This document shows positions 12,267-24,500 of a stretch of DNA of 64,000 nt, one piece after another. The notes under the pieces are model-generated. The model searched no databases and was not told the origin of the DNA. It was given only the letters and a program-made list of their open reading frames with translations. A program made the translations under genes and the position numbers. Numbering within the stretch: position 1 is the stretch's first letter; each line of letters begins with the position of its first letter. The DNA lies in contig CM019826.1 of assembly GCA_009763385.1 (NCBI GenBank), forward strand, positions 99,928,848-99,992,847. Reading direction: 5' to 3'. The stretch is from Coix lacryma-jobi var. lacryma-jobi. Lineage: Eukaryota > Streptophyta > Magnoliopsida > Poales > Poaceae.

Positions 12267-12760
12267 GTATTTCTTTCATTTATGTGTGTACTTTTGTATG
12301 TAGTCTTTTCTTATAATACTGAGGATACGAAGCCAATCCGTATTGAATTTTATGTGTACTTTTGTTTTTGCCGCAGTTGTAGGAGATCTTTGAGCTTTAA
12401 TTCCTTCATATCTGAGCCAAATACCTAAGTTAGTTTCCTCATCAGAGAGTAGCTAGGCCCTGTGTCTGGTTCAGTTATTTATTTAAAATCTAAAACTAGC
12501 AACTGCCTTACTTTTCAGTTTTACATGATGATGATGTTCTGAAAATTGTGAGCCTAGAGATGTAGGCCCAATCGTTTTAGCTAAGTATTGAAACAAATTT
12601 ATGACTCTCAGTATGACTTAGGCTGAACTTTGAATCGTTATTGTTTTCTTACAAGGCTACTGGCTACAGGTTGTGTTATTTGTTCAAACTACTTTCTTTC
12701 TGATTTCAAATTGAACCTATTTCTTTTTGGTTGTGTAGCGCAGTACTTAGCACACCAGCA

Positions 12761-13870
12761 ATGGCGGCTACTTATCAAACTGTCCTTGTGGATGAGCCTC
12801 AGTTGCTGGACACTGAACTTATCACTTAGAAGGTCGCCAACTTTGTTGCTAACACTAACAGAAAAGACAAATGCATTGGCTACTTGGATGTGTTTGTACA
12901 CCAGGCACGAGACATCCACAATGTTTGTATCTGTCACAAGCAGGACATGTATGCAAAGCTGTGCCTCACGAGCAGCCCTGATATTTCATACTCAATCAAA
13001 GGTGATCAACGGCGCTGGGCGCAACCCCATATTTGAGGAAAGCCTACGGCTTGATGTGTAGACTGTGGATGCTTTGTTCAAGTGCCAGATATGGATGTTA
13101 AGCATAGTGAGTAACTACCTGGAGGATCAGCTCCTTGGCTTTGCCTTTGTTCCTCTGGCAAATATTGTAATGGGTGATGGAAACCTGGTCCAGGAGTTCT
13201 CCCAGATAGCTACCGACCTATTCCACACACCAAGTGGATTTCAGCAGCTATTTGTCATATACTGGTTGTTCCCTAGACGTTATTCTCATCTCATAACGAC
13301 CTTATAAATTGGCGTCAAGGGTGGATGATTATAGAAATGACCATATAGTTCCTTCTCAGCTTGAAAAGATTGTGTTCCCAAACCTAAATGTGGAGAAGGA
13401 AGATGCGATCTTGAGATGGGGCCTTTGGACTGAGAACCGTATAAGTTCAGAATGGAAAGTCGCTGCATTTTGGAAATGGTGATGTTGCTCCTTCTAAACT
13501 TTTTTTTTTGCGACTTGCTCCATCTAAATTTGGAAAGATCGAGTTCACAGATGCTAGGAACCCTGCAAAAGCTGAAAATGGCAAGTGACCGTGATTTATT
13601 TCAGTTGTGCCTAATACAATATGTGCGGATAAGGTAGAGGAACACCACAATGAAAGCCCTCTACCACATGCAATTTTCCGCTAACCTTTCTGCGACATGA
13701 CAACCAGTTTCCGTGTAAAATTCTGAGCCTACCAGTATTGAAACATCCAGAAAAGTCGAGATGTTACAGATGGTGAGGCTGATTCTTCCAAAACACCACT
13801 CAAGGATGAAGTTATCAAGCTTGTGATCAGCGTTAACCTTCAGCCAGAGCAATCAGTTGTCCACCAGCAT
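12761..13870 (+). pseudogene. Captured C2-domain protein gene fragment
   Basis: A host gene fragment inside Helitron B. From the ATG at 12761 the frame reads MAATYQTVLVDEPQ. Next comes a C2 domain, recognisable from GYLDVFVHQARDIHNV, the region with YAKLCLTSSPD, and later NYLEDQLLGFAFVPLA at about 13110-13160. This matches a conserved plant C2 protein family, known from memory only. TAG codons at 12827-12829 and 13059-13061 and a frameshift near 13000 break it. 13310-13870 looks like further exon and intron pieces of the same gene, with scattered damage. C2 domains bind phospholipid, often with calcium. Confidence 0.72.
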
Positions 13871-13879
13871 GACATATGA

Positions 13880-14146
13880 CCTTGTTTAGTTCCGGACTTA
13901 AATTTTTTGATGTCATATTGGATGTTATATAAGGTGTCCATCATTAGTACTATAGCATTTTAGTGTCAAATTATAGACTAATTAGGTTTTATAAATTCAT
14001 CTCGCAAATTACACGTAAACTATATAAATAGTTATTTTTAGTCAATATTTAGTATTTCATACATGTATTCAAAGATCTGATGTGACAGAGCGTAAAGTTT
14101 TCGATGTGACAAAGCGTAAAGTTTTTTTGTTAGGAACTAAATAAGA
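13880..14146. mobile_element. MITE with ccttgtttagttcc-type ends
   Basis: The left end ccttgtttagttcc (13880-13893) matches the complement of the right end ggaactaaataaga (14133-14146) except at two positions. The interior is noncoding and holds a small tandem duplication, gatgtgacagagcgtaaagt then gatgtgacaaagcgtaaagt (14079-14120). No clear target duplication was fixed. It lies inside Helitron B, after the captured gene. Confidence 0.65.
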
Positions 14147-14940
14147 TATAGTTGATATGTACATGAACAGCATGCAACAGCTCACAGAGTCTCTTGCAAA
14201 AAATAGTATGAAAATTTAAAGCATGATATATTTGTGACTAATATTATTGTGTTTTAAAATGTGAGAAAAATTATCAAGGTTGTACTTTGTCATATTATTG
14301 ACGTCATTGACATAAATTAAGGATGTTGCAGTTATAAAATAAATCAGGGTAATAAAGAGGCAAAATTTCTTCACTATTTTTGGTCTGGACGTTTTTGTCG
14401 AGCCTATTTATATAGACTAACTAGGATTTCCACAAGATTAGGGGACCGATACGGGACTTATAGTCTGTCCGTTCCCCCTCTGCTTTCGTCTGGTCGACAG
14501 CATCGGTTGGAGCAAAAACCGATCCAGTCTGGCTGTTTCGTCTTGGCCCGGACGTCTTTGCAACGAAATCGTCCCGAACTTGAAGGCCCAGTCTCGGTAG
14601 CCCACGAGACCAAAGCGGCAGTAGAGCGGAGATGAGCGCTCGTTCAGTTTCGGTCTAGCCATTTAGCACCACCTCACCGGCTGAAGGCGGACGAGCCACG
14701 AGCTCACGCTATAAGAAGAGTGCCTCGTGCCCCGTTGCTCTATATTTACCTGGACGGGGTCGACGTGAGATCATGAAGGCTCGTGGACCACTACCAAAAT
14801 TAATAATTTATAAACTTTGATCTTTCTGCATTTATTTGTTTTCGAGATTGGGTCAGTTTTGACAAATATTTCTCCCGTGAAATAATTTTGACTAAATTTA
14901 TTATTCTAAAATTTTAAAAATTTGTTTATGCAGAAACAGA
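14147..14940. other. Helitron B interior with an extra leader copy
   Basis: No gene. At 14345-14425 taataaagaggcaaaatttc, then tttttggtctgg, is a second copy of the Helitron leader found at 10395 and 15975, without the TCTATACC start. The remainder is unassigned. Confidence 0.5.
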
Positions 14941-14943
14941 TTT

Positions 14944-15192
14944 TTTGATTGATTTTTTTTATAAAAAAATACGATGCTTAGCGTATGTGCGGGTGCGTAC
15001 ATATCTTCTTTCACCTGTCTTCTCCTCTTCTCGTGTTGCCCTCGCCTTCATCTTTCTCTGTTCCCAAACAAATTTTTTGACTGATTTTTTTTTAAAATGC
15101 GATGCTTAGCGTATGTGCGGGTGCGTACGTATCTTCTTTCACTCGTCTTCTCCTCTCCTCGTGTCGCCCTCGCCTTCATCTTCCTCTGCCCC
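14944..15192. repeat. Tandem duplication, 128-bp period
   Basis: cgatgcttagcgtatgtgcg at 14972 recurs at 15100. The flanking poly-T tract and the pyrimidine-rich ctcgccttcatctt stretch are repeated with several substitutions. Confidence 0.85.
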
Positions 15193-15344
15193 ACATCTCA
15201 TCAACCGCCTACCATCAGCGAGACACTTTTTACTCCACCCCTCCCCCATGGCGCTATGGTGAGTTCCGTCAAATCCAGCTGACATCCCCGCTCCTCCTTG
15301 GATCGACCACCGTTGCTGCCATCAGGGCCCTAAGCTCAATCCAA

Positions 15345-15371
15345 CAAGGACTCTTTATTATTAGGTATAGA
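15345..15371 (-). repeat. Inverted Helitron-type 5' end
   Basis: Read on the minus strand from 15371, the sequence is TCTATACCTAATAATAAAGAG, preceded by A. This is the same 5' terminal motif as Helitrons A and B but in opposite orientation. No matching 3' end (a CTAG with hairpin on the minus strand) is visible to the left, so it is a fragment. Confidence 0.55.
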
Positions 15372-15793
15372 TTAATTGGACATTATGATATTATTATCAA
15401 TGTTAACCTACACTACGAATCCATCATAAAGAAAATTATAGCTCAAAAAATTAATAGAAAGGAACAAATATAAATATTTAGGTATTTAACATTCATGTCT
15501 TATTTTGTGTTAATGACCTTATTTGCTAAAGCTTATGATCAGTCAAAGTTGGTCAATGTTTTTCTATCACAACAACAACCGTCGTATAATCATGCAGAAC
15601 AATCCTAATATATTTTTATTCCCGTTATAGCATACAGGCATATGTACTATGAAATTGAATTTTGAAATGGATCTACTTACGTCCCTTTCATATTTTTAAA
15701 TTAAACTCAAAAGAGTTTATTTATAGTTATAGTTTAAAAATTTAAACTTCAGATTAAACTTAACCTAAAAGATTCTTAGAGTCTCTTTCTTTT

Positions 15794-15840
15794 CCCGTTG
15801 CAACGCTTCTCCCGTTGCAACGCACGGGCATTTGTCCTAG
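15794..15840 (+). repeat. Helitron B 3' terminus with hairpin
   Basis: A partial copy cccgttgcaacgc (15794-15806) precedes the full hairpin cccgttgcaacgcacggg (15811-15828), then 12 nt to the terminal CTAG. The duplicated stem-loop start is a local oddity. Confidence 0.8.
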
Positions 15841-16020
15841 TTTTAATATAATAATTAATAATATTATTATATATATATTATAATATATATATTATATTAT
15901 ATATATATATTATATTATATATATATTATATTTTTTTAATTTTTTAATATATTATATATATATTATTATTTTTTAATAATAAAGAGCCAAAATTTCTGCC
16001 TCTAAAATTTTTGGTCCAAC
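15841..16020 (+). repeat. Continuation of the Helitron A AT-rich leader
   Basis: A nearly pure A/T tract followed by aataaagagccaaaatttct and tttttggtcc, matching the leader of Helitron B. Joined to 10287-10359 it restores a full Helitron leader, which is the main argument for the nested arrangement. Confidence 0.7.
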
Positions 16021-16224
16021 TTTGATCTATATTGTATTCGGTAATAACATGTATGGTTGGGTTTTTTTTTCTGACGAGAGCATGTACGGCGATTGATTTT
16101 GTTTAAGCCCACGGGCCAAATCCTGTTATGGACTCGAGAGCCACGAACCCTCTCGATCCGGCTTGCCTTTTTTTTCCCTGAACCGAGCCGTCTCGCTCCT
16201 CCGCCTTCCTTATGCAACTTGCCT

Positions 16225-16370
16225 GATCCGAGCCGCCTCGCTCCTCCGCTTTCTCCGAGTTCGCATCGCCCCTCCCCGAGTTCGCATCGCCCCTGATCCG
16301 AGCCGCCTCGCTCCTCTGCTTTCCCCGAGTTCGCATCGCCCCTCCCCGAGTTCGCATCGCCTCTCCGCCA
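16225..16370. repeat. GC-rich tandem repeat, 70-bp period
   Basis: gatccgagccgcctcgctcc at 16225 recurs at 16295. Inside each unit ccgagttcgcatcgcccct is repeated again. It lies in the region upstream of the protease gene and could be 5' leader or captured sequence. No protein is supported. Confidence 0.8.
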
Positions 16371-16947
16371 TCTCCCCTCAGCCAGCGGCAGTCCGCAGCT
16401 GGCGGCACCGTCCCCGCCGCTCCGAGCTGCTCCGATTGTGTCTCTACGTGTGGGATCCGGCGTTACTCCCAACAACTATGGAAGAAGATTTTCAAAAAGG
16501 AAAACATCCCGGATCCAGATTTCTCCAAAAAAATCCTTATTGTTTCCTTGCTGCTATATTCTTATCTATATATTAAAGATCCTGGTCTCCGTTGATTTCA
16601 CAAAACCCACCGTTTCGCCGACGATCTCCTCCTGCAGAATCAAGTTGAATTGACCACCATTGTTGCGTGCTGCCACGGAGTTCAGCCGGCAAAAAGTTTG
16701 ACGGGTCGCTGCTACTCAAGGTAGGTTGCCATCGTTGCCCAGTGCACATACATCTTCCAGGTACCTACCTATGTACCCCCACAACCGTCAATTGCTTTGG
16801 TCCGTTTGTCTCTACTTAGCTATTTGATGGCATTGAGATAGTATTGCTGATTTCTTAATTTATTTATGTTTCATGGCTCTATGGTAGTACAGTAGAGTTA
16901 TGTTGATTAATTTTTATTTTTCCTTTGTTGTTTTTTTTTTGCAGAAA

Positions 16948-19900
16948 ATGAATGATAACGTTCAAACAAGCACTTTTGAGAATTTTGACGTTCGGCCCTT
17001 AAAGAAAGCTAAATTTTCTGAATTTGATTTGTTGGAAACAGATAAAATGAAAATTATTGATCCAGTATCTTCAGCTGCATCGCCAACCATAGAAACGTCC
17101 TCTTCAGTTCCTGATTTGATAGATAAGCAGTTGACTGAAGAGAAACTTCATCCAATGCCTTCAGTTGCATCACCAAACACAAAGACATCCTCTTTCGTTT
17201 CTGAATTGATAGATCAGGATATGAAAGAAGAAAAAATTCAATCTGAGATTGAACGACCAAAAGAACAAAAACAGACCAACGTTGGTGATATGTATGGCTA
17301 TCTCCCACAAGGTATTTTTTTATGTATACTTTTGAAGTTCTTTCTATATTATAATACCAAGGATATAAAGCTAATTCATATTTAATTATATGCAGATTAT
17401 ACCTTGACCAATATGGATTTATCTGCTCAAATAATAATTGAAACATCTGTGAAAGATGATTTACTGGTGAAGATAGATGAAATATCTGTGAAACAACATC
17501 AATTATTATGCCTGCTAGACCAAAGCAAATGGTTAGATGATGATGTAAGTGCACCTAATGGTTAGACAATTTTAATTCATTACTAAAATTTATTTTAATT
17601 TATTTTTCAATTTTTATATGATCTGTGCGTATATAAATGATTTTATCTCATTATTATAAATTTATTTTTCAATTTTTTAGGTGATCAGTGCGTATATATA
17701 TTGTATAAGGGATCAAGTACATCGGCAAAATATGGATGATACTAAAATATATTTTGAGAACCCCTTTTTTACTGGACTATTAAAAAGGGATGCCACCATT
17801 GGAACACATGAGAATGGCAATTTTATTACGGATATTGTCAGAAACTATCTTCGGCATGAAATGGTAACATCTATCGGATTATAAATTCTTAGTTCCTAAA
17901 TTTACATGTGTGTAACTAATCCGTCAACTTGATTTTAGATTTTTATGCCAATAAATACCAGAAACACACATTGGTATTTAGCTGTTTTGAACTCAAAAAG
18001 GTCTGAGATACAAGTACTCGATTCATTGTGTTGGGAATTCGACCGTGATGATCTCACTATTATGGTTTGTTTCTACATCTTGAAAACCTTTATAAAATTT
18101 GTATTAAATTGATCCATTCAATATGTTTAGTTTTTTTGATCATTTGATAATTATACAGCTACAAGGACTACAATATCATTTGGATATTCTTAAAAGTCAG
18201 CAAAACTTGATTAAACATAATTGGGAAAATCTTCAAGTTACTAAATGGTCTGTCAGAGAACAACTACTAGAACCAATTCAAAAAGACAGGTATATATATA
18301 TATATATATATATATAACTATTTCCAAATCATCTTTTGAATTTTTTATATGTTGACTACTGAATATTTTTTAATGATTTAGTTCATCTTGTGGCCTCTTT
18401 ATACTCAAATTCATGGAATACTGGACTGGAGATACACTTTCTCATCCAATTACACAGGTATATATCTCTTATATTTGCTGGTAAACATTATATTGAAATA
18501 ATGTTACATTTTTATGTATATATATATATATACAGTGATTAAAACATATATATATATTTGTGCATGCAGGAAAATATTACTCTTTTTAGGTACAAATTAG
18601 CAGGTATATTATTACTGGAAAACAAACACAACAGCAATAGTTCCAAACTTCCAAGAAAATCATGATACTGAGGCAAATCATGATGATGTTATAATATTGG
18701 AAATTCCAGATGATGAAAGGAAATCTAAAGCACTGTGCCCATTATCTGTTGAAAAAAAATACTACTCACTAATATCTATTCTTTCTAAGATGGGTACACG
18801 TGAGTTAGTAGGTGGCCTTTGTGACTACATCAAATCAATTAATTGTCCAAAGACATTAGAGTAAGCCATTACACATTATTTCTTCATTTTTTAATTCAAT
18901 TATACTTACGACATGCATTTTTTTTTATTATGATAGGAAAGTATGGGTGCAAAACTCCAAACCATATTCCATTAGCTTGACTCTAAATAAACTGCAAGAA
19001 ATTTTAAACGATGGTATGCCCATGGACATAGATACTTTCAATTTGGTGGTACGCAAAATTATGTTTGATGACATCCAAATTGTGAAGAATCAGAGAGGAA
19101 TGATAACAAAGCATTATCTAGACTTGCAATTTTGGGTATGTTCTAATATATACTATATATACATTGATTCTTTTTATCACTTTTATCTATAAAAAACTTA
19201 TTTTATATATATCTTAGATGATTACGGATTTTGGACGACACCCAAATTTTTGGAAAAAATTAAATGTGGAAAGACTAGCAGATTCCATTCGTTGCTGGCC
19301 CGGTTTTAACTACAGTGTTTCAGCATGCAAATTGGTAAGAGCACTCTCATATACTTATTAGCAAAATTATTTTTGTCATAAATTAATAATCTCTATCCTA
19401 TTTCAGATTCTTATTCCAATACAACTCCATGGTTGTTTCACTCTATTCATACTCAACAAAGATAATAGAACTATCTATATTTTGGACCCTACTCCTCTTG
19501 ATCCCATCTACCAATACAACCCAAATGCAAGATATGTGAAGAAACTTTTATGGATTGCTGAATACTTGCCAAAAGCCATGTCTATTGTATGCTCTGGGTC
19601 TAGATGGAATGAAAATGTTTTCCTATGGCGTCAAACAATATTACATGATATTCCAATTTACAAAAGGTAACGTTTCTTTTGAGATAAATATATTTAAAAA
19701 TATTTCTATATTGGGTAATTTATTTTGATATAGATTATGAATTTATATATTAATATATATATTTATATATCAGGGAACTATCAGGTTATATTGTTTCAAT
19801 CTTCATGTCAGCGTGGAAAGGAGAAGGACTACACTTGCCATTTCTAATGGTAAATATCGTAATAATTTAATCTATTTTTATATATATCTTTATATTTATA

Positions 19901-20054
19901 TTCTTGTTCATTGATAACAATATTGATTTTACAGGATGGATATGAACTCAGAAAAGAAATTTTGAGACAACTACTGACATACAAGGACAATGAATGTGAC
20001 GACAACATGCCTGGTGGTGTCCTAGAATTGCTTAGATGTATTAAAAAAAACTAA
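16948..20054 (+). CDS. Tandem C48/Ulp1-like cysteine protease carried by Helitron A
   Basis: Twelve exons with GT-AG boundaries give an uninterrupted 686-codon frame: 16948-17311, 17396-17544, 17681-17863, 17939-18064, 18159-18289, 18382-18457, 18601-18860, 18937-19135, 19218-19334, 19407-19666, 19774-19849 and 19935-20054. Exon 7 has a tandem TAG/CAG acceptor. The N-terminus is acidic and Ser-rich with an internal repeat of about 35 residues. Domain 1 keeps the C48 pattern: His at 17969 (THWYL), Asp 17 residues on at 18020, Gln at 18279 (PIQKD) and Cys six residues later at 18389 (SSSCGLF). Domain 2 keeps His and Asp, but Cys aligns with Ser (ELSGYIV) and Gln is lost, so it looks catalytically dead. 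C48 enzymes usually cleave SUMO-like conjugates; the target here is unknown. Coding is inferred; no transcript was seen. Confidence 0.75.
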
Positions 20055-21514
20055 AGTTAGTTTTATAGTATGAATTCCTTGTAATAATAAATATTATGTT
20101 TAGTCAACAAATACTTCAACGAATTCATTTTTATGTGTTCAACTCTCTTAAACATTGATTGGTTGTTCACTTTCATCTTGGAGTTAAACTACTGCATAAC
20201 TATCACAATACAACCATGAGTTATTGTCTCTTCCCACATTCAAATTTGTTTAAAAGAATAATGACTAATTTGCTGGCCTATTAATAATATGGTAGAGATC
20301 GATTACTTCTCCCAAACTAGACTCCCAAACGGACTCGAAAGTTTATCTCCTGGAGGTTTTAGTCTGGGAAGAAGGGAAGAAGGTAGAATTCGCGTGTAAC
20401 CCGCACGGACTAATAAAAGAAATAAGGGAAGAAAGTAGAAATCTCTGGACTGCCGATCACAATCGAGAAAAAACTGTTGATCGAATCGAGGAAGGAGTAC
20501 AACTAGAAATCAAACTAGAGGATAGAGAGGATACAACTTCTATAAAAAGAAAGAAATGTACAAATTAATAGCGTGGTTGACCTCGGTGCAGGTGGACATC
20601 AGATCAGATAGGTCGGAATCAGAAGCCTGTGGAGATTAGGCGGAATCAAAAGCTCAAATAGAAAATCCAATTCGAGATCCAAATCACCGCGACCGCTCAC
20701 CGCTTCTTCTTCCAGCTCTGAGCCACCACAGCCGGCCGACTGAGCGGCTCGCCATGGCTGGGCCCATCGGAGCACGGTCGCTGGAGTCGCGGGGCCGGGA
20801 GCGACCACCGGCGTAGCTGCCGGTGTGGATGCAGGGCACGAATAATTAAATAATAATCAAAATCGAATCAGCAATAGAAAAACCAAACGATTTATAGTCC
20901 GTCGGTGAGCCGTTTTTTTTAAGGTCAACCTAGCTAACTACACTATATATACTAAAATTACCAAACTAATCGATGCAACCAACCAACAGTCTACAGACAC
21001 ATTGCTCATCACCTCTTTGATAATAATTAAATAATAATCAAAATCGAATCAGCAATAGAAAAACTAAACGATTTATAGTCCGTCGGTGAGCCGTTTTGTT
21101 TTTTTTGAAAAAACCTATTTATTATTAGTATAATTGTTTAATGATTAGAAAACAACAAAGCCCACAAGAAAAAGTCAATTGTTTGACTCCTCCGATATAT
21201 GGATAACATATTACAGAGAAAAAGTTGTCCGAAATCTACTCCTATACTCATTAGAGTCCATATATAGGAATATTTTGCTTGTCTAAGTAGGACCCGTACA
21301 ACTTTTATTCCCTTTATTACTGAGTCCGTATAGGACTATGTTGCATGTCCAAATAGGATTAGATACAACGATCGTGCCAACTATATATAAAAACTAATAC
21401 AGCCCTACAGAGAGCATATATTATTATATATATATATAAAGCAACAAAACAAAAAAAAGATTTGGACGAAAAGGAAGCAATCCTGCAGTCTTCAGCGTCG
21501 AAGAAATCAACATC
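20055..21514. other. Spacer between protease and Rep/Hel genes
   Basis: No gene supported. About 20640-20820 is a GC-rich patch. A direct repeat occurs at about 20841-20925 and 21022-21107, 181 bp apart, with the shared core cgatttatagtccgtcggtg. Confidence 0.5.
21430..21441 (+). promoter_or_regulatory. Candidate TATA box for the Rep/Hel gene
   Basis: atatatataaag lies about 75 bp upstream of the ATG at 21515 and is followed by an A-rich stretch. It is plausible as a core promoter, but AT-rich repeats are common here. Confidence 0.4.
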
Positions 21515-24500
21515 ATGGATTCCAACATTGAACATTACGATGAAGATCAGCAGACCTTGATTCATCTCAACGAAGCCCATATTCTACATCAGGAAGATGA
21601 CAAGATTGGTGCCTGTGAATATGTACATGAAGAAGATGACATAGAGGCACTTGAAATCCATATTACAAATATTGATGCACTCGATGAAAAAAAAGAATTA
21701 CATCTAGGTAAAAATACTACAATATTTCTTTTTTTTCCTTTGTTCTCTAACTGCATCCAGGAAAAATACAAAAGTATTCTTATTATACATTCTTTTTAAT
21801 CTATAGATCCCTATGATTCACAAAACACTTATGCATAGAATCCATTAGGGTCAGAATATCAAGACATGGATGCCAAGGAAAAAAAAAGGAAAAGAGACAG
21901 AGAGCGGTATGCACAGATGACCATTGAGAAGAAGCAGGAAAAACTAAAAAAGCGCCGTGAAGCCTATCAGAAAAGAAAAATTAAAGATAATAAAGAAAAG
22001 TGCCAACATGAGACACAGAGAAATACAAATATGCAGCCAAAAGAAAAGAAAGCTAGAAAATGCACAAAAGGGAGAAAGCAATATACAGAGGATATGCACA
22101 AAGAAAAAATGGAAATAAAATGCCAACATGAGAGACAGCGATACGCAAATATGCAGCCAGAACAAAAGAAAGCTAGAATACAACAAATTACGGAAAACAA
22201 AGAACTGAAGTGTAGCACACAAACCAAACATTCAATCGCCATGGAGAACCCTGCATATATAGAACCAGAACTGAAAAATAGAGCATCAACCTGTGAGTCA
22301 AAAGAAAGGAAGCATGTGACGCCGGGAGAAAAACAAACATTGATACACAGTCGTAATCAAGTAGGAAATGTTGATGCATCATCAAGAGAAGACACAACAA
22401 AAATGGAAAACGAAGACAACAATGGAGAACATCCACAGTTGCAAGAAACCATCATTAATGGTAATATTATAATTTATACAATACTTTAAACAATTTAAAA
22501 TTAATAGGAAAAAATACAACCTTAAGTAAAACTAACCATGATCTCTTCAACAGATATTCCCTCATCAATGAGTCCAAGCACAAAAGGCAAAGATGAACCA
22601 GGAACAACCTACAATGAAGATCAAGGTAAGTATATATATCAAGTTATTAGGTATGCTCTTATGAAATAGAAAAAATTAATATAGATACAAAACTAAACTG
22701 TGCAGACAATGATGGAGTGACATTTGAACACGACACAAACGAGGATGAATATATGTTCTCTTCACAAGGTACGCTAAATAAAATAAAATATATATATTTG
22801 CATCCTTACATTAGTATACATTGCTGATTTCAAAATTCTATAACTCAACAGAATGGAACATACATAGATGAGGAAATTGAAATCACAGACGATGAGGAAA
22901 CAACTACTGAGCATTCAAACATCCCTGACCCTTATGACATCGTCTACAGCAACATACCAGAAAAACCTCACATGCTGAAAAATGTAGAAAATTGCAAATT
23001 CTGCAACGCAAGAAAGTTTGAGTACGAGTCCGAAGGATTATGTTGCAAAAAAGGAAAGATCAAACTAGCCAGTCAAGAGACACCGACCCAACTCATGAGG
23101 CTTTGGACAAGCAACGATTCTGATGCAAGGCATTTTCAGAACAATATAAGATTTTTCAATGGACATTTTTCATTCACAACTTTATATTGCCAACTTGATA
23201 GAGACACGATCGACGTCCGAAACACTGGCATCTACACCTTCCGAGCACATGGTCAGATCTATCACAATATACAGTCAATTGGTAATAGTCCAACGGATGC
23301 CAAGCACCTGGAACTATACTTCTATGATGACGATCCAAGCCTAGAGCATCGTTACCGTCGATGCCGCAAGGAAATATACGAGCAAGACAAACACATAATT
23401 GGCATAATCACCGACGTTCTGCGTGAAAACCCATACTCAAAGCAGTTTAGGAGCTTGGGACAGGCCCAGAACCTCGAGGATTACAGAGTAATCTTGAACC
23501 TTGACCAGAGATTGGATCAGAGAGTATACAACGCGCTAATAAATTCAGAGGTAGCTGCAGTATGGATAGAAGGAAACGAAAGAAGAAATACTTTTGATAA
23601 GAACATAATACTTCATGGCAAAAACAATGAAATACAGGGCATACGATCATATCATGGATGCTATGATCCGTTATCCTATCCTTTATTCTTTCCAAGGGCC
23701 GAACTAGGTTGGCATCCAGATATCCCAAAAGTAGGTGTAAGAATGGAAGATGTGATAAAGGCTCATGCAAAGAAAAAAGACAATGGCGAAGACCCAGGTT
23801 GGTATTTCATATAATTATGTCTTGTTTAAAATTAAACTATGATATATGGCGCATTCAAGAAAATGAATCTAACTCTTCATTTTAAACAATATTAAAACAG
23901 ATTCAAACAGCAGGCTGTGCGTAACCATGAGGGAATACTATTGCTACAAATTCCATGTGCGACCAAATATTTTCGATCCGGTGCTACATGGCGGTCGTCT
24001 ATTCCAACAGTTTGCTGTAGATACATACATCAAGATTGAAAACTCCAGATTAGATTACATGTATCATCATCAGAAAGAAATCAGAGCAGACTTATACCAA
24101 GGACTATTGGATAGCATTCAAGCTGGCGAGCAGCAGGGAAATGAAATTGGGAAAAGAATACTCCCATCATCATTTATTGGAGGGCCACGAGATAAACATC
24201 GTCGGTACCTAGATGCTATGGCTCTGGTCAGAAAATATGGAAAGCCAGACATTTTCCTTACGATGACATGCAACCCCAACTGGGAAGAGATAAAAAATGA
24301 ACTCAAGTTTGGACAAACACCATAACATTGCCCGGATCTGGTTGTTCGTGTTTTCAGGGCAAAGCTAGAAGAAATGAAGCGACAGCTATTTGAAAAGGAA
24401 ATTCTAGGAAAGGTCAAGGCGTATACCTATGTGGTAGAATTCCAGAAGAGGGGACTACCACATGCTCACTTCTTGCTGATCATGACAGGAAAGTACAAGT

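Larger units (their letters stand above)
10360..15840 (+). mobile_element. Helitron B (inner), non-autonomous, 5481 bp
   Basis: Starts TCTATACCTAATAATA at 10360 after an A and ends CTAG at 15837-15840 before a T. The hairpin cccgttgcaacgcacggg (15811-15828) ends 12 nt before the terminus, the same spacing as in Helitron A. Downstream of the leader it shares aaagaggcaaaatttctg (10399) with A (15979). It holds a decayed copy of A's first protease exon, a captured C2-domain gene fragment, a MITE and several tandem duplications, but no Rep/Hel. It lies inside the 5' leader of Helitron A, so it inserted later. Confidence 0.8.

Noticed and set aside
16565..16600. TCTATATATTAAAG after an A as the 5' end of the Rep/Hel Helitron
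   Set aside because: It fits the minimal TC rule, but the 10287 start shares a long family-specific leader with Helitron B, so it is preferred. It remains an alternative.
21866..22489. Lys/Glu-rich frame as a separate gene
   Set aside because: It joins in frame with flanking exons of Rep/Hel and has the basic repeats typical of its N-terminal region; the TAG at 21836 makes it look separate.
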